From the NCBI RefSeq assembly GCF_022802975.1, contig NZ_JAFEVZ010000002.1:186001-250000 (forward strand): a stretch of DNA of 64,000 nucleotides. Reading direction: 5' to 3'. The notes beneath the pieces are model-generated. The model saw only the letters and a list, made by a program, of their open reading frames with translations, ran no database searches and was not told where the DNA came from. Numbering within the stretch: the stretch's first letter is position 1; every line of letters begins with the position of its first letter. Source of the DNA: Flavobacterium pectinovorum. GTDB taxonomy: Bacteria; Bacteroidota; Bacteroidia; Flavobacteriales; Flavobacteriaceae. Shown here one piece after another: positions 1 through 9,740 of this stretch. Position numbers and translations under genes: made by a program.

Positions 1-918
1 AATGGTTGCTAAAGAGTCAAATCGTGGTCCCCAAGAACCATTAGCATTAGAGTACTGGAAGTTTGATCCAGCTCCATAAGTGTTTTGGTAATCTGGTAAA
101 TTCGCTATAGTTTCAAAATAAGTACCCAATCCAACATTTACGCTTAGTTTTTCTGATTGATTGGATTTTGTGTTTCCAGATTTTGTAGTTACAACAATAA
201 CTCCATTCATTGCTCTAGATCCGTAAAGAGCAGCTGCAGCAGTACTTTTAAGTACGTTTATCGATGCGATGTCATTTGGATCTAAAGAAGAAAGGGCAGA
301 TTCGTAACCACCACCACCAGTAATTTGGCTCGTACTGGTTACCGATACGTTACTGTAAGCTATACCATCTACAATAATTAACGGATCTGTGTTTCCTGTC
401 AAAGAGTTGACCCCTCTGATTGTAATTTGGTTGGCAGCACCGGCAACACCTGTTGAAGTATTGATGTTAACCCCGGCTACTTTTCCAGCAAGTGCTCTTG
501 ATAAATCTGGTTCTGAATTTTGTGTAATTTCTTCTGCTTTAACAGAGCTAACTGAATACCCTAGTTTTTTTGGATTACGTTTAATACCAAAAGCAGTTAC
601 TACAACAGATTCAAGTTGCTGAGCATCTGAGTCAGATAGTTTAATGTTTAATACAGAAGAACTTGCAGCAACTTCCTGGGTTTTCATCCCAATGTAGCTA
701 AATACCAAAACCTGATTTGGTGATGCTTTAACAGAAAATTTCCCATCAAAGTCTGTTTGTGTTCCTGATTTAGTTCCTTTTACTAATACACTAACACCTG
801 GTAAAGGCATTCCTGCATTGTCGGAAACTGTTCCAGAAACAGCTCTTTCTTGTGCAAATGTGATTTGCGCAACTAGTGCTAATAAGAGCACTAAAAATCC
901 ATTGAACTTTAGTTTCAT
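1..918 (-). CDS. SusC/RagA-family TonB-dependent outer-membrane receptor, N-terminal part (cut by window start)
   Basis: This is the first 306 residues of a SusC-type transporter that imports oligosaccharides or peptides across the outer membrane using TonB energy; the barrel lies beyond the window. The start is the ATG read at 918-916. Residues 1-22 form a signal peptide (hydrophobic core, ending ITFA before Q23). Residues about 26-90 are a carboxypeptidase-regulatory-like beta sandwich (GTVSDNAGMPLPGVSVLVKG). The plug follows, with ALAGKVAGVNI, the family signature IRGVNS..DPLIIVDG near 166-184, and SRAMNGVIVVTTKSG. No SusD partner is visible because the downstream side is outside the window, so the substrate cannot be inferred. 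The family call is firm. Confidence 0.93.
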   Translation of the reverse strand, partial: MKLKFNGFLVLLLALVAQITFAQERAVSGTVSDNAGMPLPGVSVLVKGTKSGTQTDFDGKFSVKASPNQVLVFSYIGMKTQEVAASSSVLNIKLSDSDAQQLESVVVTAFGIKRNPKKLGYSVSSVKAEEITQNSEPDLSRALAGKVAGVNINTSTGVAGAANQITIRGVNSLTGNTDPLIIVDGIAYSNVSVTSTSQITGGGGYESALSSLDPNDIASINVLKSTAAAALYGSRAMNGVIVVTTKSGNTKSNQSEKLSVNVGLGTYFETIANLPDYQNTYGAGSNFQYSNANGSWGPRFDSLATI

Positions 919-1002
919 TTTTAAATATTTTGAATTAGTATCGCAAAACTCTTAATAATTTGTTAACTATCCTAATAAATAAAAATGTTTTTTCGGTAAA
1001 CA

Positions 1003-2721
1003 TCAAAATTTAACATTATAACATATGTTTATGATAGTGTTATATAATTTTAAATTCTGTCCATTTACCAAGCTATTTGTAAGGTTAATCTTTAATAATC
1101 CATTGTTTGTTTGTGTGCTTGTTCCAATTCCAATTCCTGTTAATTTGTTAATTTTGTTTTTATTCACACTTCTTGTCAGGTCTTGATAAATTCCGTAGTC
1201 AAGAATTGAATTCACATATAAATTCTTAGAAACTATATATCTGTATTCTGTAAGAATTGAAGAAAGAAGGTTTGCTTGTAAGCTATTTTCTAAAAAACCT
1301 CTGATTGAGTTTGTTCCTCCAAAACGAAATAATTCGTTGGTCATGTAATTTTTACTCTTAAGATAGAAATTATGTGAATTTATGTTAATGAAATTTCTCT
1401 CGTTAAGTTCGAAATTGTACGAGAGGTTTAAGTTTGTGTAAAATTGATTGCTTGAATTGACGGTTTCGGGTTGGTTATTTGTATTTCTTTTTCCAAATCC
1501 AAATGTTAAGTTAATATTGGCTTTTTTGGGTAACAAATAATTAACAGCATCTGTTTTTATGTAATCAAATGTTGTTGTTATAAAAGAATTTTTAAAGTCA
1601 CTTATGCTTGAATTGTTTGTGTTTTGAATGTCGCTTGATTCGGTAGATTGGTAGCCTAAATATAGTTTTGAATTGTAGTTTATATAATAACCTAAGTCGA
1701 TTGCTGTTTTTGTGTTTTGAAAAGTGCTGTCTTGTTTGAAAATGTTTAATTGCGCTTTAATTCCAAGCGGGGATTTGAATATGTATGGTATTTCTAATTT
1801 TGTATTAAAGGTTCTTTGTTGGTTTCCGTCGCTTTTCCAGTATAAAGAAAATTGTTCTCCGGCTTTAAGTGTGTTTTGTAAGGTTATGTCGAGATAGCCA
1901 TTTAGGTTTAGCTTTTTGTTTTCATCGTTTGAAAATCCAATGTATCCGTCAAAAGTGTTTGCTTTTCTTTTTTCAAGATATACATAAGCTTTTGTTGAGT
2001 CATTTGTGAATAATATTTCAGGATACTTTGTTTGATTTACAAGTTCAAAATTATTTATGTCTTCATGAAGTTCTTTAATTACTTTTTGGTTAAAAGTTTT
2101 ATTGATGTATTTTTTGTTGAGCTGTTTTAGGTGTCCTTTTGGAAAATAATCCTTACGATTGTTATTTGTGTAATTTATTATAATGGAATTAAGGCTTCTT
2201 TTTTTTTCGGAATTAAAATTTAAGTCGGCATAAATTATCAAATTCTTTCTTCGAATATTTTCTAATTTTATTTTGCTTAAAGCAAAACCTTGTTTTTCTG
2301 CATCAATAATTTTTTGATTTATGTAGTTTTCTGTTTCTTCATAGGGAATAATTAAGGTGTCATTTTTTGTTTCTGAGGAATTAAAAAATGAATTATTTCT
2401 ACCTATATATATATAGGTGTATTTTATTTGGTTTCCAAGTGAGAGTTTGTGTGTGTATGTTGTGTCGTTTTTTTTTTGGTTTTCAAGTGTTTTGGTGTCT
2501 AGAAAGCCTTTTTTTTGAAGCTTTTCTATGGTTATATTAGATTCATTAAGAACCGATTTAATATTTGAGTGTTTTTGGATATAATTTAATGAGTCAATAA
2601 TTGTGTTTTCTGTTTTGTTTGTGCCGATTATTTTTAAATTAAAATTTTGAGCATGTGTATAGAGGCTTATTAAGCAGAGGGCGATTATTTGGAATAACTG
2701 TTTCAAGGGCAATTGTTTCAT
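1003..2721 (-). CDS. Omp85/BamA-TamA-like outer-membrane barrel protein
   Basis: A 572-residue exported protein with a signal peptide at about 1-24 (core FQIIALCLISL, ending THA). The N-terminal half has short alternating strand/helix blocks resembling POTRA repeats (for example the stretch with EKLQKKGFLD near residue 65, and KVIKELHEDINNFELV near 210). The C-terminal half is rich in amphipathic strands, contains RFGGTNSIRGF (the FGG...RGF motif of Omp85 and two-partner-secretion transporters) and ends in a phenylalanine like other barrels. It is too short and too divergent to be the essential BamA. A role in protein or lipid translocation at the outer membrane is inferred from the fold only. 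It is divergent from rpsL and 84 bp upstream of the SusC-type gene. Confidence 0.75.
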   Translation of the reverse strand: MKQLPLKQLFQIIALCLISLYTHAQNFNLKIIGTNKTENTIIDSLNYIQKHSNIKSVLNESNITIEKLQKKGFLDTKTLENQKKNDTTYTHKLSLGNQIKYTYIYIGRNNSFFNSSETKNDTLIIPYEETENYINQKIIDAEKQGFALSKIKLENIRRKNLIIYADLNFNSEKKRSLNSIIINYTNNNRKDYFPKGHLKQLNKKYINKTFNQKVIKELHEDINNFELVNQTKYPEILFTNDSTKAYVYLEKRKANTFDGYIGFSNDENKKLNLNGYLDITLQNTLKAGEQFSLYWKSDGNQQRTFNTKLEIPYIFKSPLGIKAQLNIFKQDSTFQNTKTAIDLGYYINYNSKLYLGYQSTESSDIQNTNNSSISDFKNSFITTTFDYIKTDAVNYLLPKKANINLTFGFGKRNTNNQPETVNSSNQFYTNLNLSYNFELNERNFININSHNFYLKSKNYMTNELFRFGGTNSIRGFLENSLQANLLSSILTEYRYIVSKNLYVNSILDYGIYQDLTRSVNKNKINKLTGIGIGTSTQTNNGLLKINLTNSLVNGQNLKLYNTIINICYNVKF

Positions 2722-2805
2722 TTATTAAAAGTATTGCAAATATCTATTGTTTGTTTGTAAAAACATAAGCATAAATAATGTTGTTGAAAATTAATGATTT
2801 AACGT

Positions 2806-2835
2806 TTGTATAGTGAAAAATATTTTATACATTTG
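2806..2835 (+). promoter_or_regulatory. Promoter of the str operon (rpsL)
   Basis: TTG at 2806-2808 and TACATTTG at 2828-2835, separated by 19 bp, match the Bacteroidota primary-sigma pattern TTG-N19-TAnnTTTG. Transcription should start near 2841. A short hairpin (CCCG 2840-2843 with CGGG 2851-2854, 7-nt loop) would lie at the extreme 5' end of the mRNA. The following leader to rpsL is A/T-rich without a Shine-Dalgarno sequence. Confidence 0.8.
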
Positions 2836-2888
2836 CAACCCCGTAAAAAGCGGGAATTTAATAAACATAATAATTTTTAGTATTAATT

Positions 2889-3272
2889 ATGCCAACAATT
2901 CAACAATTAGTAAGAACAGGAAGAACTCAGATCACTAAGAAGAGTAAATCGGTTGCTTTAGATTCTTGTCCTCAAAGAAGAGGGGTTTGTACGCGTGTTT
3001 ACACTACTACACCAAAAAAACCAAACTCTGCAATGCGTAAAGTTGCGCGTGTACGTTTGACAAATGGTAATGAAGTGAATGCTTACATCCCTGGAGAAGG
3101 ACATAATCTACAAGAGCACTCGATAGTATTAGTGCGAGGTGGAAGGGTAAAAGATTTACCAGGTGTTAGATATCATATCGTTCGTGGAGCGCTTGATACG
3201 TCAGGTGTTGCAGGAAGAACGCAAAGAAGATCTAAGTACGGTGCTAAACGCCCAAAAGAAGCAAAAAAGTAA
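2889..3272 (+). CDS. rpsL: 30S ribosomal protein S12
   Basis: uS12, 127 residues, part of the decoding centre of the small subunit. The conserved block [10 protein letters not shown] is at residues 39-48, and the loop [13 protein letters not shown] is at 84-96. Lys43 and Lys88, the positions where streptomycin-resistance substitutions usually arise, are both wild type. First gene of the str operon, 24 bp ahead of rpsG, driven by the promoter at 2806-2835. Length and sequence are ordinary for the family. Confidence 0.98.
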
Positions 3273-3296
3273 TTTAAAAACTTTTAAGAAAAAGAC

Positions 3297-3773
3297 ATGA
3301 GAAAAAGAGCGGCAAAGAAAAGACCACTTTTACCGGATCCAAGGTTTAACGACCAATTAGTAACACGTTTTGTGAACAACTTAATGTGGGATGGTAAGAA
3401 ATCTACAGCTTTCAAAGTATTTTATGATGCAATTGATATCATTGAATCTAAAAAGCAAAATGATGAGAAAACTTCATTAGAGATCTGGAAAGATGCTTTA
3501 ACAAACGTTATGCCTCACGTAGAAGTACGTAGTCGTAGAGTTGGTGGAGCTACATTCCAAATCCCAATGCAGATTCGTCCAGACAGAAAAATTTCTATGG
3601 CAATGAAGTGGTTAATACTTTATTCAAGAAGAAGAAATGAAAAATCTATGGCACAACGTTTAGCGTCAGAATGTTTAGCTGCTGCTAAAGAAGAAGGTGC
3701 TGCGGTTAAGAAAAGAATGGATACTCACAAAATGGCAGAAGCTAATAAAGCATTCTCTCACTTTAGATTTTAA
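3297..3773 (+). CDS. rpsG: 30S ribosomal protein S7
   Basis: uS7, 158 residues, the 16S 3'-domain assembly initiator that lies near the E site. The N-terminal [17 protein letters not shown] and the central [21 protein letters not shown] are the classic family blocks. It sits between rpsL and fusA, with 10 bp to fusA, in the canonical str order. In proteobacteria S7 is the autoregulator of this operon; the 24-bp rpsL-rpsG gap here has no room for a structured site like the E. coli one, so regulation is unknown. Confidence 0.98.
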   Translation: MRKRAAKKRPLLPDPRFNDQLVTRFVNNLMWDGKKSTAFKVFYDAIDIIESKKQNDEKTSLEIWKDALTNVMPHVEVRSRRVGGATFQIPMQIRPDRKISMAMKWLILYSRRRNEKSMAQRLASECLAAAKEEGAAVKKRMDTHKMAEANKAFSHFRF

Positions 3774-3783
3774 TTCGTAAGAA

Positions 3784-5940
3784 ATGGCTAGAGATTTAAA
3801 ATATACAAGAAATATCGGAATTGCTGCTCACATTGATGCTGGTAAAACAACAACAACTGAGCGTATTCTTTTTTATACTGGAAAGTCACACAAAATTGGT
3901 GAGGTGCACGATGGTGCTGCAACAATGGACTGGATGGCGCAAGAGCAGGAAAGAGGTATTACAATTACTTCTGCTGCTACAACTTGTACTTGGAATTTTC
4001 CAACTGAACAAGGTAAAGCGTTGCCAGAATCATTGCCATACCACTTTAATATTATTGATACTCCTGGACACGTTGACTTTACTGTAGAGGTAAACCGTTC
4101 TTTACGTGTGCTTGATGGTTTGGTTTTCTTATTTAGTGCTGTTGATGGTGTTGAGCCTCAATCAGAAACTAACTGGAGACTTGCTGATCAATATAGAGTT
4201 CCTCGTATGGGATTTGTAAATAAAATGGACCGTCAGGGTGCTAACTTCTTAGGAGTATGCGGACAGGTTAAAGATATGTTGAAATCGAATGCGGTTGCAA
4301 TTACTTTGCCTATTGGAGATGAAGCTGATTTTAAAGGTATTGTTGATTTAGTTAAAAACCAAGCAATTGTTTGGCATGACGAAACTCAAGGAGCTACTTT
4401 TGATATCGTTGATATTCCTGCTGATATGGTAGATGAGGTTAGACAATATCGTTCTATTCTTATTGAGGAGATTGCTACTTACGACGAGAATCTTTTGGAT
4501 AAATACATGGAAGATGAAAACTCTATTACAGAGGAAGAAATCAATAATGCATTAAGAGCCGCTACTATTGATATGGCAATTATTCCAATGCTTGCTGGTT
4601 CATCTTTCAAAAACAAAGGTGTTCAGTTTATGTTGGATGCTGTTTGTAAGTATTTGCCGTCTCCATTAGATAAAGAAGGTATCGAAGGAATTCATCCTGA
4701 TGATGCTGATTTATTAGAAGAAGATCAAACTAAAATCTTGCGTAAGCCAGATGTTAAGGAGCCATTCGCTGCTTTGGCATTTAAAATCGCTACTGATCCA
4801 TTTGTAGGTCGTTTAGCTTTCTTCCGTGCTTATTCTGGACGTTTAGATGCGGGTTCTTATGTTTTAAATACTCGTTCTGGTAACAAAGAGAGAATTTCTC
4901 GTATTTACCAAATGCACGCTAATAAACAAAATCCAATCGAATTTATTGAGGCTGGAGATATTGGAGCTGCTGTAGGATTTAAAGATATTAAAACAGGAGA
5001 TACTTTGTGTGATGAAAAGAATCCAATTATCTTGGAATCTATGAAATTTCCTGATCCTGTGATTGGTATTGCTATTGAGCCAAAAACAAAAGCTGACGTT
5101 GATAAAATGGGTATGGCTTTGGCTAAATTAGCTGAAGAGGATCCGACATTTACCGTTAGAACTGATGAAGCTTCTGGGCAAACTATTATTTCTGGTATGG
5201 GTGAGCTTCACTTGGATATCTTGGTAGATCGTATGAAACGTGAATTCAAAGTTGAAGTGAATCAAGGTGAGCCTCAGGTTGAGTATAAAGAAGCGTTTAC
5301 AAAATCTGCTCAACATAGAGAAACTTATAAGAAACAATCTGGAGGTCGTGGTAAATTCGGTGATATCGTATTTACAATCGAGCCTGCTGACGAAGTTGAT
5401 GGTAAGGTTCCGGTTGGATTGCAGTTTATTAATGCTGTAAAAGGTGGTAACGTTCCTAAAGAATATATCCCTGCTGTAGAAAAAGGATTTAGAGAAGCTA
5501 TGAAAACGGGTCCATTAGCAGGATATGCTGTGGATAGTTTGAAAGTAACTTTAACTGATGGATCTTTCCACCCTGTGGATTCTGATGCATTATCTTTTGA
5601 GTTAGCTGCAAGAATGGGTTATAAAGAATCTGGACGTGCTGCTGGGGCTGTTATTCTTGAGCCAATCATGAAAATCGAAGTTATTACTCCTGAGGAAAAC
5701 ATGGGTGATATTGTAGGTGACTTGAACCGTCGTAGAGGTCAGGTTAATGATATGGGTGATAGAAATGGAGCTAAAACTATCAAGGCTGATGTGCCTTTAT
5801 CTGAAATGTTTGGTTATGTTACAACATTAAGAACATTATCTTCAGGTAGAGCAACTTCAACAATGGAGTTTTCTCACTATGCAGAGACGCCTTCTAATAT
5901 TTCAGAAGCGGTAATTAAAAAAGCAAAAGGTAACGCTTAA
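3784..5940 (+). CDS. fusA: Translation elongation factor G
   Basis: EF-G, 718 residues, the GTPase that drives translocation and, with RRF, ribosome recycling. G1 is AHIDAGKT at 15-22, the switch-I block is [13 protein letters not shown]3 is DTPGH at about 92-96 and G4 is NKMD near 146-149. Domains II to V follow at full length, including GMGELHLDI of domain III and the C-terminal [15 protein letters not shown]. It is the third gene of the str operon. Unlike in enterobacteria, no tuf gene follows; rpsJ does, 11 bp downstream. Confidence 0.98.
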   Translation: MARDLKYTRNIGIAAHIDAGKTTTTERILFYTGKSHKIGEVHDGAATMDWMAQEQERGITITSAATTCTWNFPTEQGKALPESLPYHFNIIDTPGHVDFTVEVNRSLRVLDGLVFLFSAVDGVEPQSETNWRLADQYRVPRMGFVNKMDRQGANFLGVCGQVKDMLKSNAVAITLPIGDEADFKGIVDLVKNQAIVWHDETQGATFDIVDIPADMVDEVRQYRSILIEEIATYDENLLDKYMEDENSITEEEINNALRAATIDMAIIPMLAGSSFKNKGVQFMLDAVCKYLPSPLDKEGIEGIHPDDADLLEEDQTKILRKPDVKEPFAALAFKIATDPFVGRLAFFRAYSGRLDAGSYVLNTRSGNKERISRIYQMHANKQNPIEFIEAGDIGAAVGFKDIKTGDTLCDEKNPIILESMKFPDPVIGIAIEPKTKADVDKMGMALAKLAEEDPTFTVRTDEASGQTIISGMGELHLDILVDRMKREFKVEVNQGEPQVEYKEAFTKSAQHRETYKKQSGGRGKFGDIVFTIEPADEVDGKVPVGLQFINAVKGGNVPKEYIPAVEKGFREAMKTGPLAGYAVDSLKVTLTDGSFHPVDSDALSFELAARMGYKESGRAAGAVILEPIMKIEVITPEENMGDIVGDLNRRRGQVNDMGDRNGAKTIKADVPLSEMFGYVTTLRTLSSGRATSTMEFSHYAETPSNISEAVIKKAKGNA

Positions 5941-5951
5941 TTCTTAAGAAA

Positions 5952-6257
5952 ATGAGTCAAAAAATTAGAATAAAACTAAAATCTTACGATCACATGTTGG
6001 TAGATAAATCTGCTGAAAAGATCGTAAAAACAGTAAAGACTACTGGAGCAGTTGTAACAGGTCCAATTCCGTTGCCAACTCACAAAAAACTTTTCACTGT
6101 GTTGCGTTCTCCGCATGTTAACAAAAAAGCGAGAGAGCAATTTGAAGTAATGTCATACAAGAGATTGATTGATATTTATTCATCTTCATCAAAAACTATT
6201 GATGCTTTAATGAAGCTTGAATTGCCAAGTGGGGTTGAAGTTGAGATTAAAGTATAA
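5952..6257 (+). CDS. rpsJ: 30S ribosomal protein S10
   Basis: uS10, 101 residues, a 30S head protein and the NusE partner of NusB and NusG in antitermination. Family blocks include [15 protein letters not shown] and [29 protein letters not shown]. Here it is the last gene of the str unit, 11 bp after fusA. It is cut off from the S10 operon proper by a strong terminator at 6281-6311 and a new promoter before rplC. Confidence 0.98.
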
Positions 6258-6280
6258 TTTTTATATTTTTTTTACATATA

Positions 6281-6311
6281 AAAAGCGAGGCAGTGATGTC
6301 TCGCTTTTTTT
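6281..6311 (+). terminator. Rho-independent terminator of the rpsL-rpsG-fusA-rpsJ operon
   Basis: GCGAGGCA (6285-6292) pairs with TGTCTCGC (6297-6304) with one G-U pair and a GTGA loop. The stem extends into an A-run on the left and a T-run at 6305-6311 on the right. It lies 24 bp after the rpsJ stop. Confidence 0.88.
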
Positions 6312-6551
6312 GTTGGGTATTTGTGATTCTTGATTTAATTTTTTGAGATTGGGTTTGAAGTTAAAATGTGTAAGTGTCTTTGTTTTAGGGTGCTGATGGC
6401 TTTTTTTGTTGTGGTTAGTTTAAGTAATTGTTAAATGTAAAATTGATTTTGCTTGATAGATAAGGTTTGATTTTTTGTGTAGATAATGAGTCTTTTGTTG
6501 TGGGTTTTGTGCTTGGATTTTGATAATGAGCGATTTAATTTTTGTAACCGT
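6312..6551. other. Non-coding stretch between rpsJ terminator and rplC promoter, strongly C-poor
   Basis: About 240 bp without a credible gene on either strand. The plus strand is T/G-rich and holds only about ten C residues, a clear strand asymmetry. I see no hairpin, repeat or conserved motif in it. Confidence 0.6.
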
Positions 6552-6582
6552 TTGGTAAATTGAATTTTAATGTCTACTTTTG
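6552..6582 (+). promoter_or_regulatory. Promoter of the S10-spc-alpha supercluster (rplC)
   Basis: TTG at 6552-6554 and TACTTTTG at 6575-6582, separated by 20 bp, fit the Bacteroidota promoter pattern. Transcription should begin near 6588, directly at the base of the structured leader at 6586-6625. Confidence 0.78.
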
Positions 6583-6585
6583 CAC

Positions 6586-6625
6586 TCCCTGTTTGGAAAT
6601 TTCTGTTATTTTCAAATTGAAGGGA
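6586..6625 (+). promoter_or_regulatory. Structured mRNA leader ahead of rplC, candidate r-protein binding site
   Basis: A three-step helix is visible: TCCCT (6586-6590) with AGGGA (6621-6625), TTTG (6592-6595) with CAAA (6613-6616), and AAAT (6597-6600) with ATTT (6608-6611), closed by a 7-nt loop. The internal loops are 1x4 and 1x1. No U-run follows, so it is not a terminator. Its place at the 5' end of the S10-operon transcript suggests autogenous control, which is inference. Confidence 0.5.
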
Positions 6626-6651
6626 ATTTTAGTAATTAATAATTAATATTT

Positions 6652-7269
6652 ATGTCTGGGTTAATTGGTAAAAAAATCGGCATGACTAGTATTTTCGATG
6701 AAAACGGGAAAAACATTCCTTGTACTGTAATCGAGGCTGGGCCGTGTGTTGTTACCCAAGTCAGAACCAATGAGGTTGACGGGTATGAAGCGTTGCAACT
6801 TGGTTTCGATGACAAAAACGAGAAACATTCCACAAAAGCGGCTTTAGGTCACTTTAAAAAGGCTGGAACTGTTGCTAAGAAAAAAGTCGTTGAATTTCAG
6901 GATTTTGCAACTGAACAAAAATTAGGAGATCTTATCGATGTTTCTATTTTTGCTGAAGGAGAATTTGTAGATGTACAAGGTGTGTCTAAAGGTAAAGGTT
7001 TTCAAGGGGTTGTTAAACGTCACGGATTTGGTGGTGTTGGGCAAGCAACTCACGGTCAACACAACCGTTTAAGAGCGCCAGGTTCTGTAGGAGCTTCTTC
7101 TTATCCATCTAGAGTATTCAAAGGAATGCGTATGGCTGGAAGAATGGGAGGAGATAATGTAAAAGTTCAAAACCTTAGAGTTTTAAAAGTAGTTGCTGAA
7201 AAGAACTTACTTGTTATTAAAGGATGTGTTCCTGGACATAAAAACTCTTACGTAATCATTCAGAAGTAA
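6652..7269 (+). CDS. rplC: 50S ribosomal protein L3
   Basis: uL3, 205 residues, an early 50S assembly protein whose loop reaches the peptidyl-transferase region. Family blocks are [13 protein letters not shown] at the N-terminus and [20 protein letters not shown]. First gene of the second ribosomal unit, with its own promoter and leader. Its stop and the rplD start share one base (TAATG), so the two are probably translationally coupled. Confidence 0.98.
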   Translation: MSGLIGKKIGMTSIFDENGKNIPCTVIEAGPCVVTQVRTNEVDGYEALQLGFDDKNEKHSTKAALGHFKKAGTVAKKKVVEFQDFATEQKLGDLIDVSIFAEGEFVDVQGVSKGKGFQGVVKRHGFGGVGQATHGQHNRLRAPGSVGASSYPSRVFKGMRMAGRMGGDNVKVQNLRVLKVVAEKNLLVIKGCVPGHKNSYVIIQK

Positions 7270-7898
7270 TGGAAGTAAAAGTATTAGATTTCAACGGAAA
7301 AGATACTGGAAGAAAAGTTCAACTTTCTGATTCAGTATTCGCAATTGAACCAAATAATCACGCTGTATACCTTGATGTTAAGCAATATCTTGCTAATCAA
7401 AGACAAGGGACTCACAAAGCTAAAGAAAGAGCTGAAGTGACAGGAAGTACACGTAAGATTAAAAAACAAAAAGGAACAGGTACGGCTCGTGCGGGAAGTA
7501 TCAAAAATCCATTGTTTAAAGGTGGTGGAACAATTTTCGGACCAAGGCCAAGAAGTTATTCATTCAAATTGAATAAAGGCTTGAAAAGATTGGCAAGAAA
7601 ATCTGCTTTCTCTATCAAGGCAAAAGAGTCAAATGTTATCGTTCTTGAAGACTTTAATTTTGAAGCTCCAAACACTAAAAATTTCATTAACGTTTTGAAA
7701 GCTTTAGGGTTAGAAAATAAAAAATCTCTATTCGTGTTGGGTGAGTCAAATAAAAATGTATATTTGTCGTCACGCAATTTAAAGGCTTCAAATGTCGTAA
7801 CTAGCTCAGAATTAAGCACTTACGCAATACTTAACGCTAATAATTTAGTGCTTTTGGAAGGTTCTTTAGAGTTAATTGAAGAAAATTTAAGTAAATAA
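7269..7898 (+). CDS. rplD: 50S ribosomal protein L4
   Basis: uL4, 209 residues, lining the exit tunnel and, in enterobacteria, the autoregulator of the S10 operon. The tunnel-loop block KKQKGTGTARAGS and GGGTIFGPRPRSYSFKLNK are characteristic. It overlaps rplC by one base. Because L4 is the known S10-operon repressor elsewhere, it is the first candidate ligand for the leader at 6586-6625, but nothing in the sequence proves that. Confidence 0.97.
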   Translation: MEVKVLDFNGKDTGRKVQLSDSVFAIEPNNHAVYLDVKQYLANQRQGTHKAKERAEVTGSTRKIKKQKGTGTARAGSIKNPLFKGGGTIFGPRPRSYSFKLNKGLKRLARKSAFSIKAKESNVIVLEDFNFEAPNTKNFINVLKALGLENKKSLFVLGESNKNVYLSSRNLKASNVVTSSELSTYAILNANNLVLLEGSLELIEENLSK

Positions 7899-7905
7899 TA
7901 GGAAT

Positions 7906-8196
7906 ATGAGCATTATTATCAGACCTATAGTAACGGAAAAAGTAACCAAAGAAAGTGAAGTTCTAAACCGTTTTGGATTTGTTGTTGACAAAAAAGCGAA
8001 CAAAGTTCAGATTAAGAAAGCTGTTGAAGCTGCTTATGGGGTAACTATTGTTTCGGTTAATACAATGAATGTAAGACCAGACAGATCTACTAAATACACT
8101 AAAAGTGGTTTAATCAGTGGAAAGACAAATGCAATTAAAAAAGCAATTGTTCAAGTACAAGAAGGAGAAACAATTGATTTTTACAACAATATCTAA
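7906..8196 (+). CDS. rplW: 50S ribosomal protein L23
   Basis: uL23, 96 residues, at the tunnel exit where trigger factor and SRP dock. It begins MSIIIRPIVTEKVT and carries the family block RFGFVVDKKANKVQIKKAVE. It lies 7 bp after rplD and 9 bp before rplB, in canonical S10-operon order. Confidence 0.97.
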   Translation: MSIIIRPIVTEKVTKESEVLNRFGFVVDKKANKVQIKKAVEAAYGVTIVSVNTMNVRPDRSTKYTKSGLISGKTNAIKKAIVQVQEGETIDFYNNI

Positions 8197-8205
8197 GATA
8201 GAAAA

Positions 8206-9030
8206 ATGTCAGTAAGAAAATTAAAACCTATTACCCCAGGTCAGCGATTTAGAGTTGTGAATGGTTATGACGCCATTACAACTGATAAGCCGGAACGCTC
8301 TTTGATAGCGCCGATAAAAAACTCTGGAGGTAGAAATAGTCAAGGAAAGATGACCATGCGTTATACGGGTGGTGGTCACAAGCAGAGATATCGTATTATT
8401 GATTTCAAAAGAACTAAAGACGGAATTCCGGCTACAGTGAAATCAATTGAATATGATCCAAATCGTACTGCATTTATCGCTTTATTAGCTTATGCTGATG
8501 GAGAGAAAACTTATATTATCGCGCAAAACGGATTGAAAGTTGGTCAGAAATTAGTTTCTGGTCCAGAATCTCAACCTGAAATCGGTAATACATTACCTTT
8601 AAGCAGAATTCCTCTTGGAACTGTTATATCTTGTATTGAGTTACGTCCAGGACAAGGAGCTGTTATTGCTCGTTCAGCTGGAACTTTTGCTCAGTTAATG
8701 GCAAGAGACGGGAAATATGCAACAATTAAAATGCCATCTGGTGAAACAAGATTGATCTTGTTAACTTGTTCGGCTACAATTGGAGCTGTTTCTAATTCTG
8801 ATCACCAATTGGTTGTATCTGGAAAAGCAGGTAGAACAAGATGGTTAGGAAGAAGACCTAGAACTAGACCAGTAGCGATGAACCCAGTTGATCACCCTAT
8901 GGGAGGTGGTGAAGGACGTTCTTCTGGAGGGCACCCACGTTCAAGAAACGGATTGCCAGCTAAAGGTTACAGAACTCGTTCTAAGAAAAACCCGAGTAAC
9001 AAGTATATCGTAGAACGTAGAAAGAAATAA
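8206..9030 (+). CDS. rplB: 50S ribosomal protein L2
   Basis: uL2, 274 residues, the large conserved protein needed for subunit joining and peptidyl transfer. [19 protein letters not shown] lies in the N-terminal part, and the C-terminal block [20 protein letters not shown] includes the conserved histidine implicated in peptidyl-transferase function. It is of family length, 6 bp ahead of rpsS, with a basic C-terminal tail. Confidence 0.98.
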   Translation: MSVRKLKPITPGQRFRVVNGYDAITTDKPERSLIAPIKNSGGRNSQGKMTMRYTGGGHKQRYRIIDFKRTKDGIPATVKSIEYDPNRTAFIALLAYADGEKTYIIAQNGLKVGQKLVSGPESQPEIGNTLPLSRIPLGTVISCIELRPGQGAVIARSAGTFAQLMARDGKYATIKMPSGETRLILLTCSATIGAVSNSDHQLVVSGKAGRTRWLGRRPRTRPVAMNPVDHPMGGGEGRSSGGHPRSRNGLPAKGYRTRSKKNPSNKYIVERRKK

Positions 9031-9036
9031 TAAGAT

Positions 9037-9315
9037 ATGGCACGTTCATTAAAAAAAGGACCTTTCGTTCATTATAAATTAGACAAGAAAGTTCAGGAAA
9101 ACGTAGAAAGTGGTAAAAATGCAGTTGTTAAGACTTGGTCTAGAGCTTCAATGATTACTCCGGATTTCGTTGGACAAACTATCGCAGTTCATAACGGTCG
9201 TCAATTTGTACCAGTTTACGTAACAGAAAACATGGTAGGTCACAAATTAGGAGAGTTTTCACCAACTAGATCTTTTAGAGGTCATGCTGGAGCAAAAAAT
9301 AAAGGTAAAAAATAA
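9037..9315 (+). CDS. rpsS: 30S ribosomal protein S19
   Basis: uS19, 92 residues, in the 30S head, where it bridges to the 50S subunit with S13. It starts [15 protein letters not shown] and carries the signature [18 protein letters not shown]. Spacing is 6 bp on both sides within the S10 operon. Nothing unusual. Confidence 0.98.
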   Translation: MARSLKKGPFVHYKLDKKVQENVESGKNAVVKTWSRASMITPDFVGQTIAVHNGRQFVPVYVTENMVGHKLGEFSPTRSFRGHAGAKNKGKK

Positions 9316-9321
9316 GAAGCA

Positions 9322-9735
9322 ATGGGAGTTCGTAAAAGAGAAACAGCAGATGCGAGAAAAGAGGCTAATAAGTCTATTGCTTTCGCGAAATTGAATAACT
9401 GCCCTACTTCACCTAGAAAAATGCGCTTAGTAGCGGACTTGGTAAGAGGTCAGAAGGTAGAAAGAGCACTTAACATTTTAAGATTCAGTTCTAAAGAAGC
9501 TTCAAGAAAATTAGAAAAACTATTGTTGTCTGCAATCAATAACTGGGAGCAAAAAAATAGTGAAGGTAATTTAGAAGAAGCTGGATTATTTGTTAAAGAG
9601 ATCAGAGTAGATGGAGGAATGATGTTAAAAAGACTTCGTCCAGCTCCACAAGGTCGTGCACACAGAATAAGAAAACGTTCTAACCACGTAACAATCGTGC
9701 TTGGAGCTATCAATAACACACAAAGCAATTCTTAA
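9322..9735 (+). CDS. rplV: 50S ribosomal protein L22
   Basis: uL22, 137 residues, with a long beta-hairpin that forms part of the exit tunnel and is a macrolide-resistance site. The block [20 protein letters not shown] and the hairpin [20 protein letters not shown] are clear. It is longer than the E. coli protein by about 27 residues, with a short N-terminal extension ([17 protein letters not shown]), as is common in this phylum. Confidence 0.97.
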
Positions 9736-9740
9736 GCAGC

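Noticed and set aside
389..622. A 77-codon plus-strand open frame under the SusC-type gene
   Set aside because: It is the antisense of a well-supported receptor reading frame.
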